DNA from: Deltaproteobacteria bacterium
Lineage (GTDB): Bacteria; Desulfobacterota; Binatia; UTPRO1
Assembly: GCA_020852955.1 (NCBI GenBank)
Contig: JADYZW010000004.1
Location: forward strand, 1 to 64,000
DNA: 64,000 nt
Direction: 5' to 3'
Positions 27,346-35,556 of this stretch are shown here, one piece after another. The stretch's first letter is position 1, and each line of letters opens with the position of its first letter. The notes below the pieces were generated by a model. It ran no database searches and had not been told where the DNA came from. It worked only from the letters and a program-made list of their open reading frames with translations. Position numbers and translations under genes: made by a program.

Positions 27346-27364
27346 CCTCCGCCACGCGCGGAGG
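27346..27364 (-). promoter_or_regulatory. hairpin overlapping the mgtE ribosome-binding site
   Basis: On the minus strand CCTCCGC and GCGGAGG form a 7-bp stem with a 5-nt loop, 13 bp before the mgtE ATG. The 3' side of the stem contains the first half of the GGAGGAGGT purine run, so folding would hide part of the Shine-Dalgarno sequence. It is too small to be an M-box riboswitch. Confidence 0.35.
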
Positions 27365-27515
27365 ACCGGGCGATCCGCGGGTGGCGACTAGCTCGTCGAT
27401 GGGCGGCCGCAGGCGCCGCCCGGACTTGGGCCGTCGCTCGTCATGAAGGCCCGGCATACCCGCGTCGGCGGCGCGCCGCAACGCGCCGGCCGCACCGCGG
27501 TCGGCGCCCGAACCT

Positions 27516-27929
27516 TCAGCCCGGAGGCCGTTCGAGCGCCGCGCGCGCCGCCTTCGGATCGACGAGCGGCGTCGCGCGCGCGGCAGCGACCTCCGACGCG
27601 CGGAAGGCCGCCGCGGTGCGGTTCTGGAAGTTCACGAAAATCCAGTCGAGGAGCGCCGCCAGGCGCACGTCGGGAAGCGGCGCGCTCGCGACGCCCGGCA
27701 CGCGCAGCACGTAGGCGCGGCCGCCGGGTCGGGCAAGCAGGTGGTCGATGCCCCGGAGGCTCGGCACCCGGGCCGAGCCCGCGCCGTCGAGGCCGTGGCA
27801 ACCGCCGCAGCTCAGGAGATAGTCGTGAACGGCGAGCGCGTCGGCGTCGGCGGCCGAAGCGGCACCCGGAACGACCGCGAGCGCCGCCACCAGCGCGGCG
27901 GCGATGACGCGCCTTCGCCGCCGCCTCAC
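27516..27929 (-). CDS. mono-haem cytochrome c of the amine dehydrogenase cluster
   Basis: 137 residues from a GTG that overlaps the stop of the light-chain gene (GTGA). A signal peptide (RRRRRRVIAAALVAALAVVPGAASA) precedes LLSCGGCHGLDGAG, with haem ligation by Cys41, Cys44 and His45. The PSLRGIDHLLARPGGRAYVLRVPGV and LPDVRLAALLDWIFVNF segments match small cytochromes found with quinohaemoproteins. There is no Met anywhere after the haem motif; where relatives as I recall them have NWM, this has DWI. The sixth iron ligand must therefore be something else, perhaps the His in GIDHLLA, or be absent. Likely electron acceptor for the amine dehydrogenase or its neighbour in the chain. Confidence 0.8.
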   Translation of the reverse strand: MRRRRRRVIAAALVAALAVVPGAASAADADALAVHDYLLSCGGCHGLDGAGSARVPSLRGIDHLLARPGGRAYVLRVPGVASAPLPDVRLAALLDWIFVNFQNRTAAAFRASEVAAARATPLVDPKAARAALERPPG

Positions 27930-28474
27930 TTCTCGGGCTGGCCTTCCTCGGCGAGGCCGATCACGAGCGCGGTCGAGCAGTGGTAGACCTGCGTCGACGC
28001 GCCGGAGCACCAGTTGATGTCGTTGCTGCGATACGGGTGGTAGACTGGCCGATCGCCCTCGTTGCGGTTGCAAAAGCACCGGCCGCAGAAGCCGCGCCCG
28101 CAGCAATCGTTGTACCAGATGGCGTAGTCCTTCCCGTCGGCGGGATTGCGGCACGTGCCGATCCAGGTGATCGGCGCCATCTCGGTGCCCGGCGGACACG
28201 ACGTCTGCGAGCCGCCGCAGCAGCTACAGAGGAACCCGTCGATCGCGCAGTGCCGCCAGTACTCGCAGCTGGTCGGATCGCCTGCGGGACCGTCGACCTC
28301 GGCCGGGCGCGCCTTCCCGTCGGGCGCGGCCGCGAGCCCGCGCGCGATCGGGAGCAACGGCAGCGCCGCGCCGCCGACGACGAGCGCCCCGAGCTTCGCG
28401 AGGAAGCCGCGGCGATCGCTCCGGCGCGCCAGGCGGCGGGCGTAGCGTTCGAGGAGCGCGTCGAGTCCCGTCAT
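27926..28474 (-). CDS. mauA: methylamine/aralkylamine dehydrogenase light chain (TTQ subunit)
   Basis: 182 residues. A twin-arginine leader (RRSDRRGFLAKLG then a hydrophobic stretch) fits export of the folded subunit to the periplasm. The mature part has 14 cysteines, including CEYWRHCAIDGFLCSCCGG and YNDCCGRGFCGRCFCN, as in the disulfide-packed light chains. Trp104 (APITWIGTC) and Trp155 (NDINWCSGA) align with the two Trps fused into tryptophan tryptophylquinone, and Asp79 and Asp123 with the active-site aspartates. Reaction: primary amine to aldehyde and ammonia, with electrons passed to a copper protein or cytochrome. The sequence cannot settle methylamine versus aromatic amines. Confidence 0.92.
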   Translation of the reverse strand: MTGLDALLERYARRLARRSDRRGFLAKLGALVVGGAALPLLPIARGLAAAPDGKARPAEVDGPAGDPTSCEYWRHCAIDGFLCSCCGGSQTSCPPGTEMAPITWIGTCRNPADGKDYAIWYNDCCGRGFCGRCFCNRNEGDRPVYHPYRSNDINWCSGASTQVYHCSTALVIGLAEEGQPEK

Positions 28475-29082
28475 CCCGTTCTCCGGACGTCGTGCTCTTG
28501 CAACCATTCCTGCATCGACGCAACCCCGAGCCGCGCCGCCTCGAAGAGGCTCTCGACGTGCTCGCGCGTGTTGACGAGCCCCTTCGCGAGGAGCACGCCA
28601 TCGGCGGCGATCAGGACCGCGTAGGGCAGCTTGCCGACCTGGTAGGCGAGCCCGAGGTCGGCCGAGACGACGTAGGGGTGGTCGCCGAGCCCGGCGCGCG
28701 CGACGAAGGCGCGCTGGGCCTCGAGGTCGCCGTCGCTCGCGAGGACGAGCCGGGTCGGCGGCGCCGCGCTCGCGACGAGCGACCGCACGATGGGGAGCAG
28801 CGTCTTGCAGACCGGGCACGTCGGCGAGACGAAGAAGAGGAGCGTGCGGCGGCCGGCGGGGTCGGCGCCGCCGATCGCGACGGCGCGGCCGGCGAGGTCG
28901 GTGACGGCGCGCGCCGGCGCGGCCTCGCCGACCTTCGGACCGCCCGGCATGACGAGCGCGCCGACCGGGAAGACGCGCTCGTGGAGCACGCCGATCTGCC
29001 GTACGAGCGCCGCGACCACCGTCGCGAGCGCGACGAGCGCGATCCAGAGGAGCACGTTCGAGACGAGAAGCGCCTCGGTCAT
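28471..29082 (-). CDS. mauD: MauD, thioredoxin-like maturation protein for the light chain
   Basis: 203 residues: an N-terminal membrane anchor (LLVSNVLLWIALVALATVVAAL) and a periplasmic thioredoxin-fold domain with FFVSPTCPVCKTLLPIV, active-site Cys89 and Cys92. MauD is needed for stable, correctly disulfide-bonded light chain. Start and stop overlap mauE (ATGA, 29079-29082) and mauA (ATGA, 28471-28474), so the three are translationally coupled. Confidence 0.9.
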   Translation of the reverse strand: MTEALLVSNVLLWIALVALATVVAALVRQIGVLHERVFPVGALVMPGGPKVGEAAPARAVTDLAGRAVAIGGADPAGRRTLLFFVSPTCPVCKTLLPIVRSLVASAAPPTRLVLASDGDLEAQRAFVARAGLGDHPYVVSADLGLAYQVGKLPYAVLIAADGVLLAKGLVNTREHVESLFEAARLGVASMQEWLQEHDVRRTG

Positions 29083-29642
29083 CGCGGCGCCTCCGCCGGC
29101 GCGGCGCGGCGCGCGTCGACGGCGCGCACCCGCGCCGCCGCGGCCGCGAGCGCGTGCGCCGCCGTCCACGCGCACGCCGCGACGGCGACCACGCCCGCCA
29201 CCGTCGCCGCGTCGATCCAGACGAGCGCTCGCGGCGTCGTCGGACGGAGGGTCGCGAGCGCGCCGGCCGCGAGGAGCGCGTTGCGCGCGACGAGCCCCTC
29301 GCCGACTGGCTGCGCCGCGCCGCCGACGCCGCAGCCGCAGTCGATCGTCCGCCGCCCGCGCGCCAGGTTCACGCCGATCGCGAGCGCGTAGACGGCGAGG
29401 AGCGCGGCGGTCGCGGGTGCCGCAACGCTCGCGGCGCCGGGCGCGAGCCACGCCGTCGCGAGCGTGCCCTCGAGCGCCGCGACCGCGACGCCCGCCGCCG
29501 GCACGACCCGCTCCGGCAGCACGCGGTACGCCGCCAGCACCGCGCGGAAGCCCGCGCGATCGCGGAGCTTGTGCCAGGCGGCGACCGCGAAGAGCAGCGC
29601 GAAGGCGGCGCGCACCGCGAGCGTCACGACCGGATCGAGCAT
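29079..29642 (-). CDS. mauE: MauE, membrane maturation protein (DoxX-like)
   Basis: 187 residues with four to five hydrophobic segments. The N-terminal LAVRAAFALLFAVAAWHKLRD is the MauE/DoxX-type first helix with its Lys, and RRTIDCGCGVGGAAQPVG is the characteristic cytosol-periplasm loop with a CxC motif. MauE works with MauD to supply disulfides to the TTQ subunit. It starts 5 bp after the heavy-chain stop. Confidence 0.9.
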   Translation of the reverse strand: MLDPVVTLAVRAAFALLFAVAAWHKLRDRAGFRAVLAAYRVLPERVVPAAGVAVAALEGTLATAWLAPGAASVAAPATAALLAVYALAIGVNLARGRRTIDCGCGVGGAAQPVGEGLVARNALLAAGALATLRPTTPRALVWIDAATVAGVVAVAACAWTAAHALAAAAARVRAVDARRAAPAEAPR

Positions 29643-29646
29643 TGCG

Positions 29647-30909
29647 TCACGGCCCCGGCGGCACGAGGAGCGTCGGCCCGGAGATGCCGATCTCGTCGAT
29701 CTCCCGCACGAGCGCGCCGGAGAGCGCGTCGACGACGCCGAGCGCGCCGATCTCGCCGTGACGCACGAAGAGCAGCGGGTGCGCGTCCTGCGTCACCGCG
29801 ATCGAGTGGGCGCCAGGGTTCGGCGACACCTGCCGCAGCAGCCACTCGCCCCAGCCGCCGCGCGGGAGCTCCAGGATCGGCCGCGCGAAGGCCGGGAGGA
29901 GTCCGGGCACCGCGATGTCCTGCACGCGCTGCCGCCGGGCGACGTCGTAGACCCAGATGGCCGAGCCCGGATCCTTGTGCGAGCCGGGGCCGCCCTGGTG
30001 CACGAGCGCGTAGAGCCGCTGCGTCCCGCGATGGAAGGCCAGGTGTTGCATGCCGCCGATCCGCCACCGCGCGCCGCGCTCGGCGTCGGTGAAGAGCGGC
30101 CAGGCCGGCGCCGCGACGGGCTGCTCGGCGGAGAAATCGACGGCCTGCAACCGGCCCTCGAACGACGCGAACAGCCAGCGCGCGCCGTCGCGCACGCCCT
30201 TCTCGGTCAGCGGATCCCGCACGGTGTCGAAGAACGTCTCGCTCCGCGTCGCGCGCTGCTTGTGGCCGCTCGCGTCGAGCTCGACCTCGATCGCAGTCCC
30301 GTTGCCGCAGAGCGTGCCGAACTGGCTGCCGCCGGTCGGGTAGACGAGCGCGCAGCCGCCGATCACGATCTCCTCGACGAACCGCCGCGTCTCGAGATCC
30401 ACGACCGACACCGAGTTCGCCGGATCCTGGTTGAAGACGACCAGGAAGCGCTCGTCGTCGAGCACGGCGGCGAGCTGATAGCCGTGGCCGATGCTCGCCG
30501 AGCGCGGCGGAATCTCGACCTCGCCCCGCACGGCGAGCGTCACGGCGTCGTAGATCACGACGTAGTCCTTGCGCTCCCCGCGGTGGCCGCGCGCGTAGAC
30601 CGGATCGACCACGTAGATCTCGCCGCGCTTCGGCGAGAAGAGCGGCGCCGGGCCGCTCAGGTTGCCCGCCGTGCCGTCGAGGGTGCCGAGCATCGTCCCC
30701 GTGTCGCCGTCGAAGAGCTGCGCGTGGCGGAGCACGCGATCGGGCACCCACACCCAGTGCGACCCCGGCTGCGCCGGCAGCACGGCCACCTGGCCGTGCT
30801 CGTCGGGCTCGACGTCCGCACGCGCCGCGCCCGCGCCGACGAGCGCCGCCGCGAGCGCCAACGCGCCGGCGAGCGCCCGATGCCGAAGCGGTGCCCGCGC
30901 CGCGCTCAG
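29647..30909 (-). CDS. mauB: methylamine/aralkylamine dehydrogenase heavy chain
   Basis: About 420 residues. A signal peptide (ALAGALALAAALVGAGAARA before DVEPDEHG) is followed by a seven-bladed propeller with the heavy-chain signatures HWVWVPDRVLRHAQLFDGDTG, IYVVDPVYARGHRGERKDYVVIYDA, IGGCALVYPTGGSQFGTLCGNGT and RLYALVHQGGPGSHKDPGSAIWV. It forms the scaffold of the alpha2beta2 periplasmic enzyme. No ATG, GTG or TTG lies where the signal peptide should begin. The best-fitting start is a CTG at 30909 that overlaps the stop of a small upstream ORF (CTGA); a GTG in the earlier DRVLLAADGF stretch is the alternative. Confidence 0.9.
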   Translation of the reverse strand: MSAARAPLRHRALAGALALAAALVGAGAARADVEPDEHGQVAVLPAQPGSHWVWVPDRVLRHAQLFDGDTGTMLGTLDGTAGNLSGPAPLFSPKRGEIYVVDPVYARGHRGERKDYVVIYDAVTLAVRGEVEIPPRSASIGHGYQLAAVLDDERFLVVFNQDPANSVSVVDLETRRFVEEIVIGGCALVYPTGGSQFGTLCGNGTAIEVELDASGHKQRATRSETFFDTVRDPLTEKGVRDGARWLFASFEGRLQAVDFSAEQPVAAPAWPLFTDAERGARWRIGGMQHLAFHRGTQRLYALVHQGGPGSHKDPGSAIWVYDVARRQRVQDIAVPGLLPAFARPILELPRGGWGEWLLRQVSPNPGAHSIAVTQDAHPLLFVRHGEIGALGVVDALSGALVREIDEIGISGPTLLVPPGP

Positions 30910-31034
30910 GCGGCGGCTCGCTCGATCGCGCCCACGATCTCCTCCGAGACGGAAGCCGTCCGCGGCGAGGAGCACGCGATCACCTTGCCGCGGCCCTTGA
31001 TCGGCCGGGCGGAGCACTCGTGAACGGTCGGCAT
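30906..31034 (-). CDS. 42-residue protein at the head of the amine dehydrogenase operon
   Basis: An ATG-started ORF of 42 codons, of which about 39 end in G or C, whereas the heavy-chain frame over the same bases has much poorer codon use. The peptide begins MPTVHECSARPIKGRGKV, has Cys7 and a second Cys in VIACSS, and ends with a helix (SVSEEIVGAIERAAA). No signal peptide or membrane segment is visible. Its TGA overlaps the proposed CTG start of the heavy chain, suggesting translational coupling. No family recognised. Confidence 0.5.
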   Translation of the reverse strand: MPTVHECSARPIKGRGKVIACSSPRTASVSEEIVGAIERAAA

Positions 31035-31094
31035 GCGCGTCTCATGGCACCGCGGGCGGGGAGGTGCAACCGACGGGCGCGGCGCGCGTCCGCG

Positions 31095-31547
31095 TCAGTA
31101 CGGAATCCTGTCCGGGGTCGTCCGCCAGCGTTCCAGCACCGCGCGGCCCGGAGCGACCAGCAGACGCGCCGTCGGAAGCGCGCGCGCCTCGAGGTCCGCG
31201 GCGATCTCGGCATAGATGACGCCGTCGTCGAAGCCGGCGCGGGCGGCGTCGGCGCGGTCGGCGGCGAACCAGAGCCGCTCGAGGCGCGCCCAGTAGACGG
31301 CGCCGAGGCACATGGGGCACGGCTCGCAGCTCGCGTACATCTCGCAGCCGGCGAGCCGGAAGTCGCCGAGCGCGCGGCAGGCGTTCCGGATGGCGACGAC
31401 CTCGGCGTGCGCCGTTGGATCGTTGCTCGCCGTGACCTGGTTCGCGCCTTCGCCGAGGATCACCCCGGCGCGCGCGACGACGGCGCCGAACGGCCCGCCC
31501 CGTCCGCTCCGTACGTTCTCGTCGGCGAGGGCGATCGCCCGTCGCAT
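31095..31547 (-). CDS. guanine deaminase-like nucleoside/base deaminase
   Basis: 150 residues of the cytidine/deoxycytidylate deaminase superfamily. The zinc site is His47-Ala-Glu49 (DPTAHAEVVAIRNAC) with CEPCPMC at 74-80. CLGAVYWARLERLWFAADRADAARAGFDDGVIYAEI closely resembles the Bacillus-type guanine deaminase (GuaD), which converts guanine to xanthine and ammonia. The start is taken at the ATG at 31547; the family usually has a few more residues, and the upstream codons (LTPDEL) read well, so a non-ATG start is possible. It lies 60 bp upstream of the small ORF and the amine dehydrogenase genes. Confidence 0.85.
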   Translation of the reverse strand: MRRAIALADENVRSGRGGPFGAVVARAGVILGEGANQVTASNDPTAHAEVVAIRNACRALGDFRLAGCEMYASCEPCPMCLGAVYWARLERLWFAADRADAARAGFDDGVIYAEIAADLEARALPTARLLVAPGRAVLERWRTTPDRIPY

Positions 31548-31581
31548 GAGCTCGTCCGGCGTCAGGTCCGCGCTCCGCGCC

Positions 31582-34500
31582 TCACGGTGCGATCCCGCCG
31601 AAATCGAGGAGCTCGCGGGCGCGCGGGGTCTCGGCGTCGAGCAGCTGGCCGACGCGGCAGGTGTGGTGGCGGAGCAGGCATTCGCCGACGTCGCCCGCGG
31701 TCGTGAGCGGCGACACGCCGACGGCGCCGCAGTAGGTCGCGAGCGCCGCCTGGCCGAGACCGTCGGCGGCGAGGAGCTCCGCGTCGAGGCCGCCGCAGGC
31801 CTTGGCGATCGCGGCGCGCGCCTTGGTCCCGGCGCCCTTCGGGCCGTCGCCGATCTTGGCGGCGACGCCACCGCACTTGCCGCGCGCGCCGGCGAGACAG
31901 CCGGCGTCCCCGGGCTTCTGCTGCACGCACTTGGTGACGGCGGCGACGCACTTCTGGAGGCCGCCGAGCCGGCTCGACGCGAACTTCGCCGCCGCCTTCT
32001 GGATGGCGGACGCGCACTTCACGAGGCGCTTGGCGCGCACCGGGTCGCCGACGCCCTGCCCGGCGCCGTTCGCACCGGGGCTCAGGAGGCAGCCGAAGCC
32101 GAAGATCGAGACGCCCGCCGCCTGCAGCAGCTCGCGCGCCCGCGGGTTCTCGATCGATACCAGCTGCTCGGCCTGGCACTGGTGGCGGGTGTGCACGCAG
32201 CGCGCCACCCCGTTCGCGTCGCGTGCCGTGACGAACGAAGCCGTGCACGTGCTGCGCTCGCCGCCGTAGCCGAGGCCGGCGGCATTCTGGAGGTCGGCCT
32301 CGAGCACCGGCGGCTGCCCGCACGCCTTCTCGATCTTGTCCTCGAGCTTGCCCTCGAGGGCGGCGATCGTCGTGGAGAGCTTCTGACAGCCCGCGCCCGC
32401 CTTGTCGCGGCAGCCCTGATCGTCGGGCTTGAGCTCGATGCAGGCCAGCATCCGCTGCAGGCAGCCCTGGAGGAGCTTCCGCTCCTTCGCGACCAGCGCC
32501 TGGCCGCCCTTCGCGATCACACCCTGGCACTTGGCGGTGACCTTCGCCCGCGCCTTGGTCGCCACCCCGGCGCCCAGCCCGTTGGCCCACGGCCGCCCGC
32601 AGTCGGGATCGGCGCGGTCGACGATCGTGTCGCCGTCGTCGTCGCGGCAGTTGTCGCAGTTCTCGACGCCGGGCACGTTGGTCGGCGCGACGGTCGGCGT
32701 GGCGCCGGGCCCCGGCGTCTTCTCGACGGTCGCCGTCGCGCCGGGCGTCGGCGTCGCCGACGCGGCCGGCGCCGGTCCGCCGCTCGCGGTCACGCAATTC
32801 GAGAACTCCGAGGTGTTACCGAGCGAGTCGGTAGCGGTCGCGGTGACGACGTAGCCGTTCGGAATCGGCACCGGCAGGTTCACAGAGACCGGGTTGCCGT
32901 CGGCCGTGCGGTCGGCCGCGCCGAGGAAGAACGCTCCTTCGCCGTTGCCGCCGACCGTGTCGCAGGCCGCACTCGCGAAGAACTCCAGGCGGTAGGGTTG
33001 CGCGCTCGCCGGCCCCTGCGTGAGCGCCTGCGCGTTCACGGTCGAGCTCATCGCGTCCGACGTGGCGCTCGTGAGCACCGGCCAGTTCAGCAGGTCGTTG
33101 GCCCCGGTGTCGGCGTCGGTTGCGTCGTTCATCGTCACGCCGTCGCCGAACCCCGAGCTGCCGAGGTCGATGCCGCGGCCGCCGTTGGCGAAGATGCGGT
33201 TCGCCGAGAGGCGGTTCTGGTTCGCGCGCAGCGTGCCGGTCGTGCAGCCGGCGCAGGTCGGCACGAAGTTCACGAGCACGCCGGGACCCAGGTTGTACGC
33301 GACGAGGTTCGCTTCGCCGTTCGCCGTCCCCCCGATGGTCCCGTCGAACACGTTGTCGAGACGGATGCCGGGACCGCCATTGCCGAGCGGACGACCGACG
33401 GCGTCGACGCCGATCTGGTTCCCCTGTACCACGTGGCCGGCCGTCGACCGGTGCACGTCGAAGTGGATCAGGACCCCGTAGTCGTTGCCCGAGATCAGGT
33501 TGCCGTTCCCGGGCGCGCCGATCACCGTATCGTCGGCATCGGAGATCGACACGCCGTAGCTGAAGCCTTCGTCGAACGCGCCGAGACCCGCCGCGTCCGT
33601 CCCGATGAAGTTACGGAGGATCGTGTTGCCGTCGGCCGAGGCGCCCACCTCGAAGACGCTCACCTGGGTCCCGACGTTCCCCGCGACGACGTTGCCCGCT
33701 CCCGGGTCGGTGCCGCCGACGATGTTGTTCGCGCTGTTCAGGATGATGCCCTCGCGGTTCGGCAGCGTGTGGAAGCCCGCGCCGTCGACGCCCACGTAGT
33801 TGCCAGCGATCGTGTTGTTGGCGGCGGCGGAGCTGATGAAGGTGGCGATACCGACGTCGAAGAAGAATTGCTCGCGGTTCCCGGAGACGACGTTTCGCGC
33901 CTGGACCGTCGTGCCTCCGATCAGGTTGTTCGATCCGCTGATGATCGCGATGCCGTTCTGTCCGTTCGGCTTCGCCTGGAGGCCGGTCGCGTCGGTGCCG
34001 ACGTAGTTCCCCTCGACGATCGAGTTACTGGCGCCCACGAGCGTGATGCCGCACCCGCAGAAGCTCTCGCCGTTCTCGCGCAGCGCCGGCCACGCGCTGA
34101 CGATCAGGCCGCGAACGATGTTGTTCGGCGCGGACAGGATCAACGCGATGCGGCCATCGGAGAACGTCTCGCCGCTCAGCTCGATGACCGGCGCGTCGAC
34201 GAACCCCGGCTGCGTGCGGCCGTCGATCGTGACGGGCGCCACGATTGCCGGGTACTCGCTGCCTTGCGGCTTGATCAGCCAGCTGCCCGTCCCCGGCCGG
34301 AAGCCCGGGTCGCTCGCCGGGATCGCGAACTCGATCGTGTCGAGGTCGGGCGTGGCGTTGGCGGCGACGATCGCTTCGCGGAGCGAGCACGAGGCGTCGC
34401 AGACGCCGTTCTCGTCGGCGGTGGTGGTGACGACGAAGGTCGCGGCCGCGCGCGAGAGCAGGACTTCCGGCGCCGGCATACCGGGCCGCAGCACCACGAG

Positions 34501-35211
34501 ATCCGGCACCGCGTCGCGATTGAGGCGCATCGGCAGGACGGCCGAGGCGTCCGCCGGAGCGGCGAGCGCGATCGGCTGCGCGGGGCGCGCGAGCGCGCGC
34601 CGCACCTCCGGGCTCGTCCGGAATCCGCCGACGCCGCCGTCGGCGCTCGCCGCCGCGAACACGTCGGGAACCGCCGCCAGCGGCGCGGAGGCGGCGGACG
34701 CCAGATGCGACGGCGCGGTGGCCGCCGCGCGCGCCCGCGCCGCCGCGACGGCCCCGGCGTCGAGGACGTCGACGTCCAGCACCTTCCCGTCGCCAACGCC
34801 GGCCAGGAGCACCGCCGCTCCGAGCGCACGCTCCGCGACGAGGTCCTTGCGCCCGTCCGCGTCGACGTCCACCGCCGTGAGGGCGGACACGCGCCCATCC
34901 ACGGTGGCGAGCACGCGCGGCGCCCCGAACAGCGACCCCGGGAGCGCGCGCGGCGCGCCCGGCGTCGGGTACACGGCCTCGGCGTCCCCCGGGTACGCGA
35001 CGAGCGTCGTCGCGTCGCCCTGCGCGTAGGCGACGATCAGGTCCGGCATGCCGTCGGCGTCGAGATCGGCCGACGCGAGCGCGGTCGGCACGCCGGCGGC
35101 CCCGACCGCGAGCGGCACGACGTCGGGCGCGAGCGGCGCCGCGCCCGACGGCTCCGGGGCGGCAAGGACGGACAGAGCAGCGAACGCGAAAAGGCGAAGG
35201 ACACGATCCAC
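31582..35211 (-). CDS. large exported surface protein: FG-GAP, CSLREA beta-helix and cysteine-rich domains
   Basis: 1,209 residues from a GTG at 35211 with GAGGAG upstream. Order of parts: a signal peptide (RLFAFAALSVLAAPEPSGA); two FG-GAP/VCBS-like calcium motifs (ASADLDADGMPDLIVAY, AVDVDADGRKDLVAE); a CSLREA motif near residue 275 (GVCDASCSLREAIVAANAT); a long right-handed beta-helix with many NxIxGNxVG and NNIVGG turns to about residue 700; a C-terminal-type Ig-like segment; a linker of TPTPGATATVEKTPGPG type; and about 350 cysteine-rich residues with two related halves (ENPRARELLQAAG, ETPRARELLDFGG). Extracellular or outer surface. Function unknown; beta-helices of this type often bind or cut polysaccharides. 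Confidence 0.85.
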   Translation of the reverse strand: MDRVLRLFAFAALSVLAAPEPSGAAPLAPDVVPLAVGAAGVPTALASADLDADGMPDLIVAYAQGDATTLVAYPGDAEAVYPTPGAPRALPGSLFGAPRVLATVDGRVSALTAVDVDADGRKDLVAERALGAAVLLAGVGDGKVLDVDVLDAGAVAAARARAAATAPSHLASAASAPLAAVPDVFAAASADGGVGGFRTSPEVRRALARPAQPIALAAPADASAVLPMRLNRDAVPDLVVLRPGMPAPEVLLSRAAATFVVTTTADENGVCDASCSLREAIVAANATPDLDTIEFAIPASDPGFRPGTGSWLIKPQGSEYPAIVAPVTIDGRTQPGFVDAPVIELSGETFSDGRIALILSAPNNIVRGLIVSAWPALRENGESFCGCGITLVGASNSIVEGNYVGTDATGLQAKPNGQNGIAIISGSNNLIGGTTVQARNVVSGNREQFFFDVGIATFISSAAANNTIAGNYVGVDGAGFHTLPNREGIILNSANNIVGGTDPGAGNVVAGNVGTQVSVFEVGASADGNTILRNFIGTDAAGLGAFDEGFSYGVSISDADDTVIGAPGNGNLISGNDYGVLIHFDVHRSTAGHVVQGNQIGVDAVGRPLGNGGPGIRLDNVFDGTIGGTANGEANLVAYNLGPGVLVNFVPTCAGCTTGTLRANQNRLSANRIFANGGRGIDLGSSGFGDGVTMNDATDADTGANDLLNWPVLTSATSDAMSSTVNAQALTQGPASAQPYRLEFFASAACDTVGGNGEGAFFLGAADRTADGNPVSVNLPVPIPNGYVVTATATDSLGNTSEFSNCVTASGGPAPAASATPTPGATATVEKTPGPGATPTVAPTNVPGVENCDNCRDDDGDTIVDRADPDCGRPWANGLGAGVATKARAKVTAKCQGVIAKGGQALVAKERKLLQGCLQRMLACIELKPDDQGCRDKAGAGCQKLSTTIAALEGKLEDKIEKACGQPPVLEADLQNAAGLGYGGERSTCTASFVTARDANGVARCVHTRHQCQAEQLVSIENPRARELLQAAGVSIFGFGCLLSPGANGAGQGVGDPVRAKRLVKCASAIQKAAAKFASSRLGGLQKCVAAVTKCVQQKPGDAGCLAGARGKCGGVAAKIGDGPKGAGTKARAAIAKACGGLDAELLAADGLGQAALATYCGAVGVSPLTTAGDVGECLLRHHTCRVGQLLDAETPRARELLDFGGIAP

Positions 35212-35331
35212 GGCAGCTCCTCGGGCGGCGAAAGTACCCTGTCCATAGGCGAACGCGCGGCGGCGCTTCAAGTGCGCCGGCTCGGCGCCGGCCACGCGGT
35301 CTCGATGACCGCGGTCGAGTCGCGCTTCGTC

Positions 35332-35360
35332 TTGTCGCCGCGATCCGCTCGATCCTATAG
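35332..35360 (+). promoter_or_regulatory. promoter-like pair for a truncated gene
   Basis: TTGTCG (35332-35337), a 17-bp spacer and CTATAG (35355-35360), ending 10 bp before the ATG at 35371. With the usual start point the mRNA would have almost no leader. The downstream gene is a fragment, so the promoter may be a relic. Confidence 0.4.
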
Positions 35361-35370
35361 TCCGGGCCTC

Positions 35371-35556
35371 ATGTCCCCGACGACCCTCGACGCGTCGATG
35401 GCGCCCGGCACCGCCGCCGGCGCGGGGCGGATCGCGGAGTGGCCGGAGCGTGCGGCAGTAGAGCCTGCCGCCCAACAAATCGCTGCAGCCGCGCGAGCTC
35501 AGCAATGTGCCCGCCGAATTCATTGGGGACCTGTTGCCAGATGGACGTGCAGGTAA
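35371..35556 (+). pseudogene. 5' remnant of a gene joined to foreign sequence
   Basis: The frame starts MSPTTLDASMAPGTAAGAGR and keeps normal G/C-rich third positions for about 29 codons, to near 35455. There the base composition drops and the frame runs through unrelated sequence to a TAA at 35556. I read this as a gene start cut by an insertion or deletion. Original function unknown. Confidence 0.4.

Noticed and set aside
27334..27515. M-box (Mg2+) riboswitch upstream of mgtE
   Set aside because: The leader is short and lacks the three-helix architecture; only a 7-bp hairpin is present.
31312..35556. 1,414-codon open frame on the plus strand
   Set aside because: It is antisense to the 1,209-residue surface protein, is Arg/Ala-rich without domains, and exists because high G/C third positions remove stops on the other strand. 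Only its last part, from 35371, is considered separately.
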